From Spartinivicinus marinus (GTDB lineage Bacteria > Pseudomonadota > Gammaproteobacteria > Pseudomonadales > Zooshikellaceae), in contig NZ_JAPJZK010000001.1 of the NCBI RefSeq assembly GCF_026309355.1, positions 3,554,501 to 3,618,500 of the forward strand: 64,000 bases of DNA. Reading direction: 5' to 3'. Of the stretch, positions 16,464-25,442 are shown piece by piece (position 1 is the stretch's first letter; every line of letters begins with the position of its first letter). The position numbers and the translations under genes are program-made. A model generated the notes under the pieces. That model ran no database searches and had not been told where the DNA came from. It worked only from the letters and a program-made list of their open reading frames with translations.

Positions 16464-18614
16464 ATGCGCCTGCCATTACAGTTGTTATTTATCAGTCTAT
16501 TCATGCTTGCGTTGCCTTGGGCGGGTTGTCAGTATGTAAAAGAGCTGGAGTCTGCTTTACGTAAAGGTCAAGAAAATACCTTGTTAGCGAGTGCTCAGGT
16601 ATTGGCACAGTCCCTCGATGAGGTAGAACAGTTTTATCCTACGACTGCTTATATTAACCAAATGCCTCAAGCTGACAGCCAATTATATGCTTATCAATTG
16701 GCAAGACCGATGATTGTCGATGGTTATGCTGATGACTGGGTGCAAGAACAGCAGCAAATGAATTGGTGGCCTGCAAAAGCCGCATCTAGCCAAGTACAGC
16801 TATCGGTTAGTCTTGGTATATATCAGAATCAACAACAGGTGTCTTCTGGTTCACTGTATTTTCATTTCAACATTAAAGATAACCAACTACATTATCGTCC
16901 TTATCAAGAACGCCAGGTTTTTGCAGCTGATGCAATATTAATAGAGTTGCAGCACCCCTGGGGGACGCGTTCTGCTTATTTGCTGGATACCAGTGCCCCA
17001 GGTTTATTAAGGGCTAAGGAAATTACCCATCAGTTTGGTCAGTTAAAGTGGGTAATAAGAGATGATATTCATGGATACTGGCAAGAGTCTGCAACAGGTG
17101 TTGCTATTGAGCTGCAAATGCCGCTGTCCATTGTAGGGAATAGGGTGGCAATTAGTTATCTAGACTACCAGTCTGCTACTGATCAGGTGGTTATGTATAA
17201 AGTTGGACAGCCTCCACAGCTGTTAACCATGGCGGAACTGAATCAACACTTGCAGTTGCTGCCTCCACCAGAAGGCTATTTAATCAGGTCTAAGCGACAG
17301 TTAGCTGCTCAAATTGAGCCTTATGCTAACAATGTAGATGAGTTATTAGTTGTAGATAAGCAGGGTTGGTTGCTTGCTCGTACCTATCGATATCAAGATA
17401 CCGAGCCAGATGAGTTTGAAGAAAGTCTTAGTTATGGCTTCTGGCGCTGGTTATATCGTTTATTGTTGGGTGATAAACGACAGTTAGCTACTTTTTCTGA
17501 AGTGGAAAACAGGTTTTATAATGAACAGGTACAAGCTGTATTAAAAGGAGAGGCTAATGCCCTGTGGTATCGCTCTACTAGTGATAAAACTAAGGTAGCA
17601 GTGGCTTATCCGGTTAAAAATGAACTGGGGGTGGTAGGGGCTGTTGTACTTATTAATAGTAGTGATGAGATTTTAACGTTAACTAATTCTGCCTGGCGGG
17701 AGCTGTTACAGATAACCCTATTAGTTGTTACGGTTTGTGTTTTTGCATTATTTGGTTATGCCAGCTGGCTGTCATTTCGGATAAAACGGCTCAGCGGTTT
17801 GGCTGAACAGGTGTTGAGTAAAGAAGGACAGTTAATTAGTTATTTCCCTGTATCTGGTGCCCAGGATGAAATAGGGGATTTAAATAGAAGCTTTTCAGTT
17901 TTACATAGCCGACTCATGGAGTACACCCACTACTTAAAAGGCTTGTCCAGTAAATTAGCCCACGAGTTACGTACACCACTGGCTGTTATTAAGTCGTCAT
18001 TAGATAATATGGCCCTAGAGCCGTTGCCTGATACAGTAAAAACTTACCAGTCTCGAGCGATAGAAGGGGTCGATCGGTTGCGCTACCTGATTGAGGCTAT
18101 GAGTGAGGCTAACCGAGTAGAGCAGAGTATTGCTAGTGCCGAGCCAGAACTATTTAGCGTAAAGTCAGTTGTTGAAGGCATGGGGCAAGCTTATCAAAGT
18201 GTGTACCCAAGCAAAGTATTCAAACTAGATATTACTGATAACCCTTGTCAGTTATGGGGGGAGCCTGAATTAATCAGTCAGATGTTGGATAAGCTGGTTA
18301 GTAATGCTGCTGATTTTACGCCTGATGGCCAGCAAATTACCATTGAACTGGCTGTATTGGAAAATGACTATTTGCTTGAAGTCAGTAATGAAGGACCATT
18401 ATTGCCAGAAACTATGCGCCATCAGCTGTTTGATTCGTTAGTCTCTGTAAGAAAAGAAGCTAACAATAAACAACACTTAGGGTTTGGTTTATATATTGTT
18501 AAGCTGATTGTTGACTTCTACGAGGGCGAGGTTACAGCTGATAATTTGGATGACTTATCTGGTGTTATTTTCACAATTACCCTGCCTAAAGTTAATACTC
18601 TCACTATGGCGTAG
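16464..18614 (+). CDS. Sensor histidine kinase, PdsS-like, with CBM9-like periplasmic domain
   Basis: A 716-residue membrane kinase. TM1 is near residues 5-20 and TM2 at about 412-437; a large periplasmic region of about 390 residues lies between. Within it, IVDGYADDW followed by beta-rich sequence looks like a CBM9-type carbohydrate-binding domain. A HAMP-like linker follows, then HisKA with His500 in SSKLAHELRTPLA. The ATPase domain has the N-box SNAADFTPDG and G-box HLGFGLYIVKL. Size and layout match the kinase of the dedicated sortase system (TIGR03785) as I remember it. It pairs with the response regulator 12 bases upstream. The last 60 bases overlap the convergent glycosyltransferase-like gene. 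Confidence 0.87.
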   Translation: MRLPLQLLFISLFMLALPWAGCQYVKELESALRKGQENTLLASAQVLAQSLDEVEQFYPTTAYINQMPQADSQLYAYQLARPMIVDGYADDWVQEQQQMNWWPAKAASSQVQLSVSLGIYQNQQQVSSGSLYFHFNIKDNQLHYRPYQERQVFAADAILIELQHPWGTRSAYLLDTSAPGLLRAKEITHQFGQLKWVIRDDIHGYWQESATGVAIELQMPLSIVGNRVAISYLDYQSATDQVVMYKVGQPPQLLTMAELNQHLQLLPPPEGYLIRSKRQLAAQIEPYANNVDELLVVDKQGWLLARTYRYQDTEPDEFEESLSYGFWRWLYRLLLGDKRQLATFSEVENRFYNEQVQAVLKGEANALWYRSTSDKTKVAVAYPVKNELGVVGAVVLINSSDEILTLTNSAWRELLQITLLVVTVCVFALFGYASWLSFRIKRLSGLAEQVLSKEGQLISYFPVSGAQDEIGDLNRSFSVLHSRLMEYTHYLKGLSSKLAHELRTPLAVIKSSLDNMALEPLPDTVKTYQSRAIEGVDRLRYLIEAMSEANRVEQSIASAEPELFSVKSVVEGMGQAYQSVYPSKVFKLDITDNPCQLWGEPELISQMLDKLVSNAADFTPDGQQITIELAVLENDYLLEVSNEGPLLPETMRHQLFDSLVSVRKEANNKQHLGFGLYIVKLIVDFYEGEVTADNLDDLSGVIFTITLPKVNTLTMA

Positions 18615-20003
18615 AGTATCAAGAATTAATGCTAACCCCACTATTGGATCAGTTTGTAAATTGGGTAAGGGGGCTACTCCCCATTGAGATAGCTCATTAA
18701 AGATAGGGCAGTCGATTAATTGTTGGAGAGGCAGGGAGGGTAAAAAATTATCTCTACATAAATGGATGAATTTAAGGGTACGAAAGCCATCAAACCAATC
18801 AGTAGTCGTTGCTTGCCATTGTTGAGGAGTAGGGGGTTGCTTTAATACATGTCGTATTAATTTATTAATTCCCAACCACTCTAGCACTTTAAGTACTGAC
18901 TGGCAGTCTGCTGATGAGAGTTGCTGTGATAACAGATACTCAGTAAAGGCATGTTGCCAATTGGCTTGTGGGTTTAGCAGAGTTGCTAGACTTTGACTTA
19001 ACCAATAAAGCGTTAATTTTAGCCAGTAAAAGCAGCGAGGCTGATAATAGCAGTATTCAGTTAGTGGTTCAGGTAATTGGCAAATACTATTTAAAGCAGG
19101 TCCAGTACCAAACGGAACTCGATTCGAAATCCTAGCTTTCACCCTGATTGTTTGAGAGAGACATGTGATGCGGCCTAGTTTCGCTAATTTGTTTAAACAG
19201 TAAAAATCTTCTCCACCAGCACGTTTGGGAAACCCTCTCACCTGACAGTAGTACGGAATATTAATAGCTAACAGGCTGCCAATGGTATGGTAAGCAAAAG
19301 GAGAATTAGCCCAGTTTAGCCCAGCAACATAATATCTTAACTTAATGTCGTATAGTTGTTGGGCAACTAGCTGTTTTTTATAATGACCGGACTTATAGTG
19401 ACTGGGCGGCTTGTCATTTTCACAGAAATCTGTGGTAGGTATTTCATGACTAAAATTAAATACGCCAGCTGCAGTGGTATCCGTTAAATGACTAGATATA
19501 TTAAAATAATCAACAGGTAACACGACATCGGCATCAGATGAAAATAACCAGTGACTTAATAGTTTTTGCTGCTGATATAACTGGCAAGCAATGTCAGCTC
19601 CAATTTTTCTGGCTAAACCAACCCCTTGCTGTGATGGAATAAAAGTGTCAGGCTGATTGCGGTTAACCACTAAAATGTAATGGCGCTTAAGCCATTGATA
19701 CAGGGTTAAGTGTTGTTGTTGCCACTGTTGTTGTAGGCTTTGACTTATGTGGTTAATTAACTGGTTATTTTTCGCTATTTTATCTGCACTGGCTTGTTCT
19801 GGCCGATTAACAATCAAAATCAGTAAACAGGGGTGAGAGGCTGCTGTAAAAGCAGGAGCTAGCTGTTGTAAAAAGCAGTAGTCTTCATTATAGGCGGGTA
19901 TTACTAATGCTTGGTGAAATACTACAGGTATATTAGCAGCCACGGCTGCTTCTGGCTCAGCATAAACCGTTAAATATTGGTTAATAGGTGATTGTTTGGC
20001 CAT
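18555..20003 (-). CDS. Glycosyltransferase family 2-like protein
   Basis: A 482-residue soluble protein. The N-terminal region has VIPAYNED at 34-41 and a DAD motif at 157-159 in SSDADVVLPVDYF, both typical of GT-A family 2 enzymes (nucleotide-sugar and metal binding). GGEDFYCLNKLA further on resembles the GT2 catalytic-base ED motif. The C-terminal 180 residues are Gln/Leu-rich and unassigned. No membrane segment is evident. The acceptor is unknown. It sits 23 bases downstream of miaE on the same strand, so the two may be co-transcribed; its 3' end overlaps the kinase gene by 60 bases. Confidence 0.72.
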   Translation of the reverse strand: MAKQSPINQYLTVYAEPEAAVAANIPVVFHQALVIPAYNEDYCFLQQLAPAFTAASHPCLLILIVNRPEQASADKIAKNNQLINHISQSLQQQWQQQHLTLYQWLKRHYILVVNRNQPDTFIPSQQGVGLARKIGADIACQLYQQQKLLSHWLFSSDADVVLPVDYFNISSHLTDTTAAGVFNFSHEIPTTDFCENDKPPSHYKSGHYKKQLVAQQLYDIKLRYYVAGLNWANSPFAYHTIGSLLAINIPYYCQVRGFPKRAGGEDFYCLNKLAKLGRITCLSQTIRVKARISNRVPFGTGPALNSICQLPEPLTEYCYYQPRCFYWLKLTLYWLSQSLATLLNPQANWQHAFTEYLLSQQLSSADCQSVLKVLEWLGINKLIRHVLKQPPTPQQWQATTTDWFDGFRTLKFIHLCRDNFLPSLPLQQLIDCPIFNELSQWGVAPLPNLQTDPIVGLALILDTLRHSESINFRQGNCENNTR

Positions 20004-20026
20004 CTTTTATTAGAGGTACCCTTAAG

Positions 20027-20599
20027 TTAGTGTAGGGCTGCTCTTATGGGTAAATTAGCGACAATATTTGCCTCAAATGCGAGCAACGCTTCAAGGCGCT
20101 CATCGACTGAGGCTTTATCAACATAGCAGTAGGCAAGCTCTAAAAACAGCTCATAATGGCGGCCTTCTGAGCGAGTAATAGCGGTGTAAAACTTTTTTAG
20201 GCGTCCTTCTGGCAAGGCCTCGGCAACTAGCCCAAACCGCTCATGGCCACGAGCTTCCACGATACTGGCGATTAATAATCGATCTAACAAATAAGCTTCT
20301 TTACCTTGTCGAATAGCCTTACGAAACTCGTTTACATAAGGGTCTTTAGCATCAGGAACTAGTTGCAATCCTTGCTGATAGATCAGCTGGGATACTTCAC
20401 GAAAATGGCTTAGCTCCTCAATAGCTAAATCAATCATGGCTTTTATCAACTCTGGTTTATCTGGGTAGTGAGAAACCATGGACATTGCCATGCCTGAGGC
20501 TTTTTTCTCCGCGGTCGCATGATCCAATAAAAAGGCATCAAAATCAGCCATCACTGCTTCAATCCACGCAGCAGGTGTTGCAAACTGCAGCTTGTACAT
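20027..20599 (-). CDS. miaE: tRNA-(2-methylthio-N6-hydroxy)adenosine hydroxylase MiaE
   Basis: A 190-residue non-heme diiron monooxygenase that hydroxylates the isopentenyl group of ms2i6A at position 37 of tRNAs reading UNN codons. The four-helix ferritin-like fold carries the iron ligands in DHATAEKKASG, EELSHFREV, VEARGHERF and RSEGRHYELF. The length matches the shorter Pseudomonas-type MiaE. Oxygen-dependent activity links tRNA state to aerobic growth in this family. The glycosyltransferase-like gene follows after 23 bases. Confidence 0.95.
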   Translation of the reverse strand: MYKLQFATPAAWIEAVMADFDAFLLDHATAEKKASGMAMSMVSHYPDKPELIKAMIDLAIEELSHFREVSQLIYQQGLQLVPDAKDPYVNEFRKAIRQGKEAYLLDRLLIASIVEARGHERFGLVAEALPEGRLKKFYTAITRSEGRHYELFLELAYCYVDKASVDERLEALLAFEANIVANLPIRAALH

Positions 20600-20784
20600 A
20601 ATCTGTATTTACCCAGTATTTAACAAATAAGGAGGGTATTATCCAGATTATCTGGTAACTATCCAGAGAATAGCTTCTAAAACAATTAGTAGAGGTACTC
20701 TTCCGCTATACTCATACATTGATATGTTGCGTAATTGATAAGTGCCGTCTATCAACAACACCTATAAATACTATTGGATCTGGC

Positions 20785-21081
20785 CTATCGGTTTCTTACT
20801 TCTACCGCTTCGATTTTATCGAAAGGCACTAGAGCATCGTAGAACTCCTTACCTGTTAGGCTTTTCAGCTGCACCAAATGCTGGCCTATTGTACCTACTG
20901 TGCCAGAAAGTGTTTTGCCTGAAACCAGGTGAAGGGTTACTGCTTTTTTGGTTTTCTGCATCAGGTAGCTTTTAACTGTATCCTGAGTTGAGGGGGCTGT
21001 TTTTACCGCTTCAGCAGCATAGTTAGCGGCTGAAAATGCGTATAAAGAGATCGACAAGCAAGTAAAAAGTATTGGCTTCAT
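20785..21081 (-). CDS. Small exported protein with Sm/Hfq-like fold
   Basis: A 98-residue protein with signal peptide (cleavage near residue 23, NYAA-EAVK). The mature part, from about residue 45, reads VTLHLVSGKTLSGTVG, then HLVQLKSLTGKEFYDALVPFDKIEAVEV. This alternation of short strands with the ASGxxLxGxV pattern and a final strand is what the five-stranded Sm/Hfq-like barrel looks like. Export would be unusual for an RNA-binding Sm protein, so the fold may be used for oligomerisation or protein binding instead. No neighbour suggests a role. The fold call is inference. Confidence 0.6.
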   Translation of the reverse strand: MKPILFTCLSISLYAFSAANYAAEAVKTAPSTQDTVKSYLMQKTKKAVTLHLVSGKTLSGTVGTIGQHLVQLKSLTGKEFYDALVPFDKIEAVEVRNR

Positions 21082-21106
21082 TGTATAACAACCTAGGTCT
21101 AAAGAT

Positions 21107-21270
21107 TATATATCATTCTCGAATGATTGTTAGGCTTTAAAACATAAACTCATGGGGGCAAATCTGATACTGCAAGACTTGCAGTAGCTACCTTAATTTA
21201 CATAAAAGTGCTACTGGAACTCATCACTCGACGGTCTCCCCTAAAAACCATTCGCTTTGACTATAGATAG
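21107..21270. repeat. Copy of the dispersed MITE-like repeat
   Basis: The left end is TATATCATTCTCGAATGATT and the right end CCTAAAAACCATTCGCTTTGA, which are the diverged terminal inverted repeats of the family. An internal CTCATGGGG and CACTCGACGGTCTC block matches the copy at 32213-32340. Intergenic. Confidence 0.65.
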
Positions 21271-21352
21271 TTTTATAGACTATTTTAGCGAAGATAGTTA
21301 TAAATATTTTTCTAAATTGAGTAATATATTTTACTTCAGTCTGTCTCTGTGA

Positions 21353-22156
21353 TTAATGCTCTGCGTGTATTAAATCTCCGTTGTATTTTTGTATAATCTT
21401 GCTGTATTCACCACTCGTCTTAATCGTATCTAAACTACGATTGAACTGGGTAATTAATGCAGGGAGTGTGGTTTTTTTACTAAACATGACATGGATATTG
21501 CCTGTGTTGATCACTGGCATGGGGTGTCTGATAATTTGCTTACTTAAGCCGACCTTTTTTAAGTCAATTTCTGTTCCCGGTGGGTAGCCAATAAAGCCGT
21601 CAATTCGATTGGCGATTAATTTAAAAAAATTATCCTGCTCCGTTTCAGCTATATTCATGTACTTCTTGAATAAAGTTGTTTTTAGGAGTTGACTAAATGT
21701 GTCACCATAATAATTACCTCGACGAATGCCAAGACGAAACTTCAGGTGAGGTAATTCTGTAAGACTCATAAAGTTAAATTTATGAAGATCGTGGCTGCGA
21801 ATATAGATAGCAATATATTCGTGTCGATAGGGTTCTGAAAAATAAGCAAACATTTCCCGTTTACTGGTTTTAGAGGCTTGTGCGGCTATATCGAGCAGCC
21901 CTTGCTCTAGCCAATGTACTTGTCTTTTCCATGGTATGTCCAAGCGAATAATTAATTCACACCCCATATGAGTGAAGATGGTCTTAATCAGCTCAACATC
22001 TAGTCCAGTTAACTGGGCGTCTTGATCAAGATAAGACCAAGGCTCTGTGTGAGTATCAAAGCTAATGATTAAAGGTTTTTTGCATGGCTTGCTGGCATCA
22101 ATATGGCAACTGAATAGTATCGCTAAGAGCAGGAACGAGTTTTTTAGCAGTTTCAT
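21353..22156 (-). CDS. Family-3 solute-binding-like periplasmic protein (solo)
   Basis: The frame is open upstream to 22282, but the start at 22156 (MKLLKNSFLLLAIL) gives a proper signal peptide and a product of about 267 residues; an ATG at 22198 is the alternative. The mature part begins with KPLIISFDTHTEPWSYLDQDAQLTGLDVELI in SBP_bac_3 style and has IPWKRQVHWLEQGLLDIAAQASKTSKRE. Three Cys occur near the start of the mature chain and in GCELII. No transport genes adjoin it. The deaD promoter must lie within its 5' region, on the opposite strand. Confidence 0.82.
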   Translation of the reverse strand: MKLLKNSFLLLAILFSCHIDASKPCKKPLIISFDTHTEPWSYLDQDAQLTGLDVELIKTIFTHMGCELIIRLDIPWKRQVHWLEQGLLDIAAQASKTSKREMFAYFSEPYRHEYIAIYIRSHDLHKFNFMSLTELPHLKFRLGIRRGNYYGDTFSQLLKTTLFKKYMNIAETEQDNFFKLIANRIDGFIGYPPGTEIDLKKVGLSKQIIRHPMPVINTGNIHVMFSKKTTLPALITQFNRSLDTIKTSGEYSKIIQKYNGDLIHAEH

Positions 22157-22318
22157 GCTTGAAAGTGTAGCTAAGGAACGTGCATGAAATAACTTCATTA
22201 CAAACAAAACAGTAAGGCTATTTCTGGAAATATGGTAGACTGCCCAATGACAAATTCTATTTTCTACTGGTTTGGCCTCCATTACTGTCGCCTGCCCTGT
22301 TACTGAGGAAACAACTTA

Positions 22319-24124
22319 ATGTCTTCAACACCTTCGCAGCCAACATTTGCGGACTTGGCGCTGACTGATTCATTACTGAAAGCTCTGGACGAAGTGGGGT
22401 ATGAAACACCTTCCCCAATCCAGGCTGAATGTATTCCGCATTTGCTGGAAGGTAGTGACATTCTTGGCCAGGCTCAAACAGGTAGTGGTAAAACAGCTGC
22501 TTTTGCCTTGCCATTATTGGCCAGACTTAACCTTAAAGAAACCAAGCCACAGGTATTAGTATTAACCCCTACACGAGAGCTAGCAATCCAGGTAGCCGAA
22601 GCATTTCAAAGCTATGCCAAGTATATGAAAGGATTTCATGTGTTACCTATCTATGGTGGGCAAAGTTACTCAGTTCAGTTACGGCAATTAAAAAGGGGGG
22701 TGCATGTAGTGGTTGGTACCCCTGGCCGGGTAATGGACAATATCCGTCGTGGCAGTCTGCAGCTAGATAATTTGCAAGCTTTAGTGTTAGACGAAGCCGA
22801 TGAAATGCTGCGGATGGGCTTTATTGATGATGTGGAGTGGATTATGGATCAAACGCCAGCCACACGACAGGTTGCGTTGTTTTCTGCCACTATGCCAACA
22901 GTTATCAGAAAAGTAGCAAGACAACATTTAAAAGACCCTAAAGAAATCAAAATTGCTATGCAAACGGCTACGGCTGAAACCATCAGTCAGCGCTATTGGG
23001 CTGTGCGAGGGGTGAACAAGTTAGATGCTTTAACGCGTATTTTAGAAGTAGAAAACTTCGATGCCATGATTATCTTTGTTCGTACCAAAACAGCGACCAT
23101 TGAGTTGGCAGAAAAGTTAGAAGCACGAGGTTATTCTTGTGCTGCATTAAATGGGGATATGCCACAGAAACAGCGGGAAATGACTGTTAGTAGGTTAAAG
23201 AAACAGCAGTTGGATATTGTAATAGCTACAGATGTGGCTGCACGTGGCTTGGATGTTGAGCGTATCAGTCATGTGGTGAATTATGACATTCCATATGACA
23301 CAGAAGCTTATATTCATCGAATTGGACGTACTGGACGTGCTGGACGAGAAGGACAGGCCATTTTATTTGTTGCTCCTCGTGAAATGCGCATGTTGCGGGC
23401 AATTGAAAAAGCCACTAAACAAACGATAGCGGCAATGGCGTTACCATCACCGAAAGATATCAATGATCAGCGGATTGAGCGTTTCAAGCAACGGATTACG
23501 GACACAATGGCAGGTGATGGGCTGGAGTTATTCTATAAATTAGTATCTGAATACCAGGCAGAACATGAAGTAGATGCGATTAATATCGCAGCGGCTTTGG
23601 CTAAAATGGTACAAGGTGAACAGCCTCTATTGCTGAATTTAAAAGCTGAAAAGTTTAAAAGTGAAGAACCTGAGGAAAAAGGCAGAAAACGCAGGCAATA
23701 CAGCCATCAGGCAGAGCCACTAAAAGCCCATCCAGATATTGAAATGCAACGTTATCAGGTAGATGTAGGGCGTGATCATGGTTTGAAACCCGGTAACTTG
23801 GTTGGTGCTATTGCCAATGAGGCGGATATTGAAAGCCAGTATATTGGTGAAATATGCATATACGATGAATTTAGTACAGTTGATTTACCAGCAGGCATGC
23901 CTAAAGATGTGCTACAACTATTAAAAGGTGTTTATGTTTGTAGCCAAAAGTTGAATATAGGTACAGCAGGCAAAGAGCTTCCTGTCACTGAACGTAAGCC
24001 TAAACGGAATAAAAAGCAGGACTCTTTTAAAGGTAGCAAACGACGTAAAAGCAATAGTAATAGTAATAGTAATAGCAGCAGACAAGCTAAAAGCGGTAAA
24101 AAAACAAAACCTGTGAAAAAATAA
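22319..24124 (+). CDS. deaD: ATP-dependent RNA helicase DeaD/CsdA
   Basis: A 601-residue DEAD-box helicase with all motifs: Q-motif PSPIQ, Walker A AQTGSGKT (52-59), PTRELA, TPGR, DEAD (158-161), SAT, ARGLD and HRIGRTGRAGR. A C-terminal DbpA-type RNA-binding domain lies at about 475-550 (VDVGRDHGLKPGNLVGAIANEA). A basic tail rich in Lys, Ser and Asn follows. This matches DeaD/CsdA, which acts in ribosome assembly and mRNA decay at low temperature. The tail includes an in-frame AATAGT hexamer repeat (about 24053-24076). No cold-shock leader is recognisable upstream because another gene lies there divergently. Confidence 0.95.
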   Translation: MSSTPSQPTFADLALTDSLLKALDEVGYETPSPIQAECIPHLLEGSDILGQAQTGSGKTAAFALPLLARLNLKETKPQVLVLTPTRELAIQVAEAFQSYAKYMKGFHVLPIYGGQSYSVQLRQLKRGVHVVVGTPGRVMDNIRRGSLQLDNLQALVLDEADEMLRMGFIDDVEWIMDQTPATRQVALFSATMPTVIRKVARQHLKDPKEIKIAMQTATAETISQRYWAVRGVNKLDALTRILEVENFDAMIIFVRTKTATIELAEKLEARGYSCAALNGDMPQKQREMTVSRLKKQQLDIVIATDVAARGLDVERISHVVNYDIPYDTEAYIHRIGRTGRAGREGQAILFVAPREMRMLRAIEKATKQTIAAMALPSPKDINDQRIERFKQRITDTMAGDGLELFYKLVSEYQAEHEVDAINIAAALAKMVQGEQPLLLNLKAEKFKSEEPEEKGRKRRQYSHQAEPLKAHPDIEMQRYQVDVGRDHGLKPGNLVGAIANEADIESQYIGEICIYDEFSTVDLPAGMPKDVLQLLKGVYVCSQKLNIGTAGKELPVTERKPKRNKKQDSFKGSKRRKSNSNSNSNSSRQAKSGKKTKPVKK

Positions 24125-24720
24125 CAATTAGCCTCTTGCTTACACGGTTATTTCATAGATTTTACAAGTAAAAATTAAAGAAATAACCGTAGGCTTATGG
24201 AGGTAGTTCCCTTACTGAAAGCTGTCTTCGATACCTTCCTTCAAACACTTTTGTATTGATCATACTACAAGCACTTCCTGTTATGTGGATGGTGAGTTAA
24301 TTGTACATCAAGGATGTAATTTAATTGATATAAATATGTCACCTATGACCTTAATGAGTGAGTTTTAGATTTTCTTACTATTCTTCTTCATAATCACCAC
24401 AGAAAGTAGCGATACAACTAGTACGTGAAACAATTAATGGCCATATTTGAATACAAATATAATGTATTCTATTATCTATCTGATTAAAGTCCTAAGATAC
24501 ACAAAATTCGTCTATTGCTTAATTAAATATTCAAGTTGTAGATATGCCTAATATTAATGACTTTTAAGAAAGTCACATAGTTTGTGACTTTCAGTAGCAG
24601 AACGCCTAAGAGCATATAGGTGGTGGTATTGCATCTATAATACAGTAATGTGAATGTTACTTTAAAAATACAGTTCTTTGATATAAATCAATTAAATAAT
24701 TGAGTAAAGGAAACTATGTT
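24125..24720. other. Intergenic region with long inverted repeat after deaD
   Basis: About 600 bases without a gene. CGGTTATTTC at 24145-24154 pairs with GAAATAACCG at 24180-24189 around a 25-base loop, with outer GCCT/AGGC pairing. There is no T-run, so it may be a processing or stability hairpin for deaD mRNA. The AAAGGA at 24706-24711 is the ribosome binding site of the next gene. Confidence 0.55.
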
Positions 24721-25266
24721 ATGAATGTTAAGGACTTAATTCCCTGGAACTGGCTTAAAAAGGAAGAAGAGCAAGAAGGTAAAAATCTCGCTATAGGAGG
24801 GGCTTATGATCCTATCGCAAACCCGTTAATTCAATTTCATAAAGAAGTTGATAGATTGTTTGACAGTATGTTCAAAGGAAGTGGCTTTCCCAGTTTTTCT
24901 GACGAATGGTCAAGGGTATCAAATAATATGTTTAAGCCTAGTATTGATATTAGTGCAAAAGATAAAGAATATTTAATAAGTGTAGAAGTACCAGGTGTTG
25001 AAGAGAAAGATATAAAGCTTGAAATGAGAGATAATACATTAATTATAAGTGGTGAAAAGAAAAATGAAAAAGAAGAAAAAGAGGAGCATCATTATCGGGT
25101 AGAACGCAGTTATGGGAAATTTCAGCGAATGCTTACAATACCAGAGGATGCGGATGCAGATGAAATTAGTGCATCATTTAAAAATGGTGTCTTATGTATA
25201 AGTCTTCCTAGGAAAGAACTAGTACAAAGCAGAACGAAGAAAATTGCAATTAAGAAAGCAAGTTAA
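24721..25266 (+). CDS. Hsp20/alpha-crystallin small heat-shock protein
   Basis: The ATG at 24721 has AAAGGA nine bases upstream; TTG 24700 is less likely. The product has 181 residues. An N-terminal region (LIPWNWLKKEEEQ, ANPLIQFHKEVDRLFDSMF) is followed by the alpha-crystallin domain, about 75-175 (PSIDISAKDKEYLISVEVPGV...ISLPRKE). A highly charged loop reads KNEKEEKEEHHYRVERSYG. The C-terminal IAIKKAS replaces the usual I-X-I tail motif. It acts as an ATP-independent holdase chaperone in the cytosol. It is separated by 176 bases, including a repeat remnant, from the next gene, so an operon is uncertain. Confidence 0.93.
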   Translation: MNVKDLIPWNWLKKEEEQEGKNLAIGGAYDPIANPLIQFHKEVDRLFDSMFKGSGFPSFSDEWSRVSNNMFKPSIDISAKDKEYLISVEVPGVEEKDIKLEMRDNTLIISGEKKNEKEEKEEHHYRVERSYGKFQRMLTIPEDADADEISASFKNGVLCISLPRKELVQSRTKKIAIKKAS

Positions 25267-25268
25267 TT

Positions 25269-25330
25269 ACTATGCCCAACCCGAATGATTTTTAGGTGAA
25301 GGTATCAGATTAAGATAACAATACCTAGAG
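25269..25330. repeat. Remnant of the dispersed MITE-like repeat
   Basis: TATGCCCAACCCGAATGATTTTTAGG-type left end, then diverged sequence ending in AGATCATTCGTG. Only the terminal region resembles the family; likely a short degraded copy. Confidence 0.45.
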
Positions 25331-25442
25331 ATCATTCGTGAAGTACATATTATTAAATCATCATTACTAAGTTTAATTCAATTTCTCTACTTTTCAATAA
25401 GCGCAATTTTCTATTGGGCATGTCTATAATCAAGGAGCGATT

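Noticed and set aside
20742-20975. Plus-strand frame of 77 codons
   Set aside because: Antisense to the exported Sm-like gene, which has the signal peptide and coherent domain.
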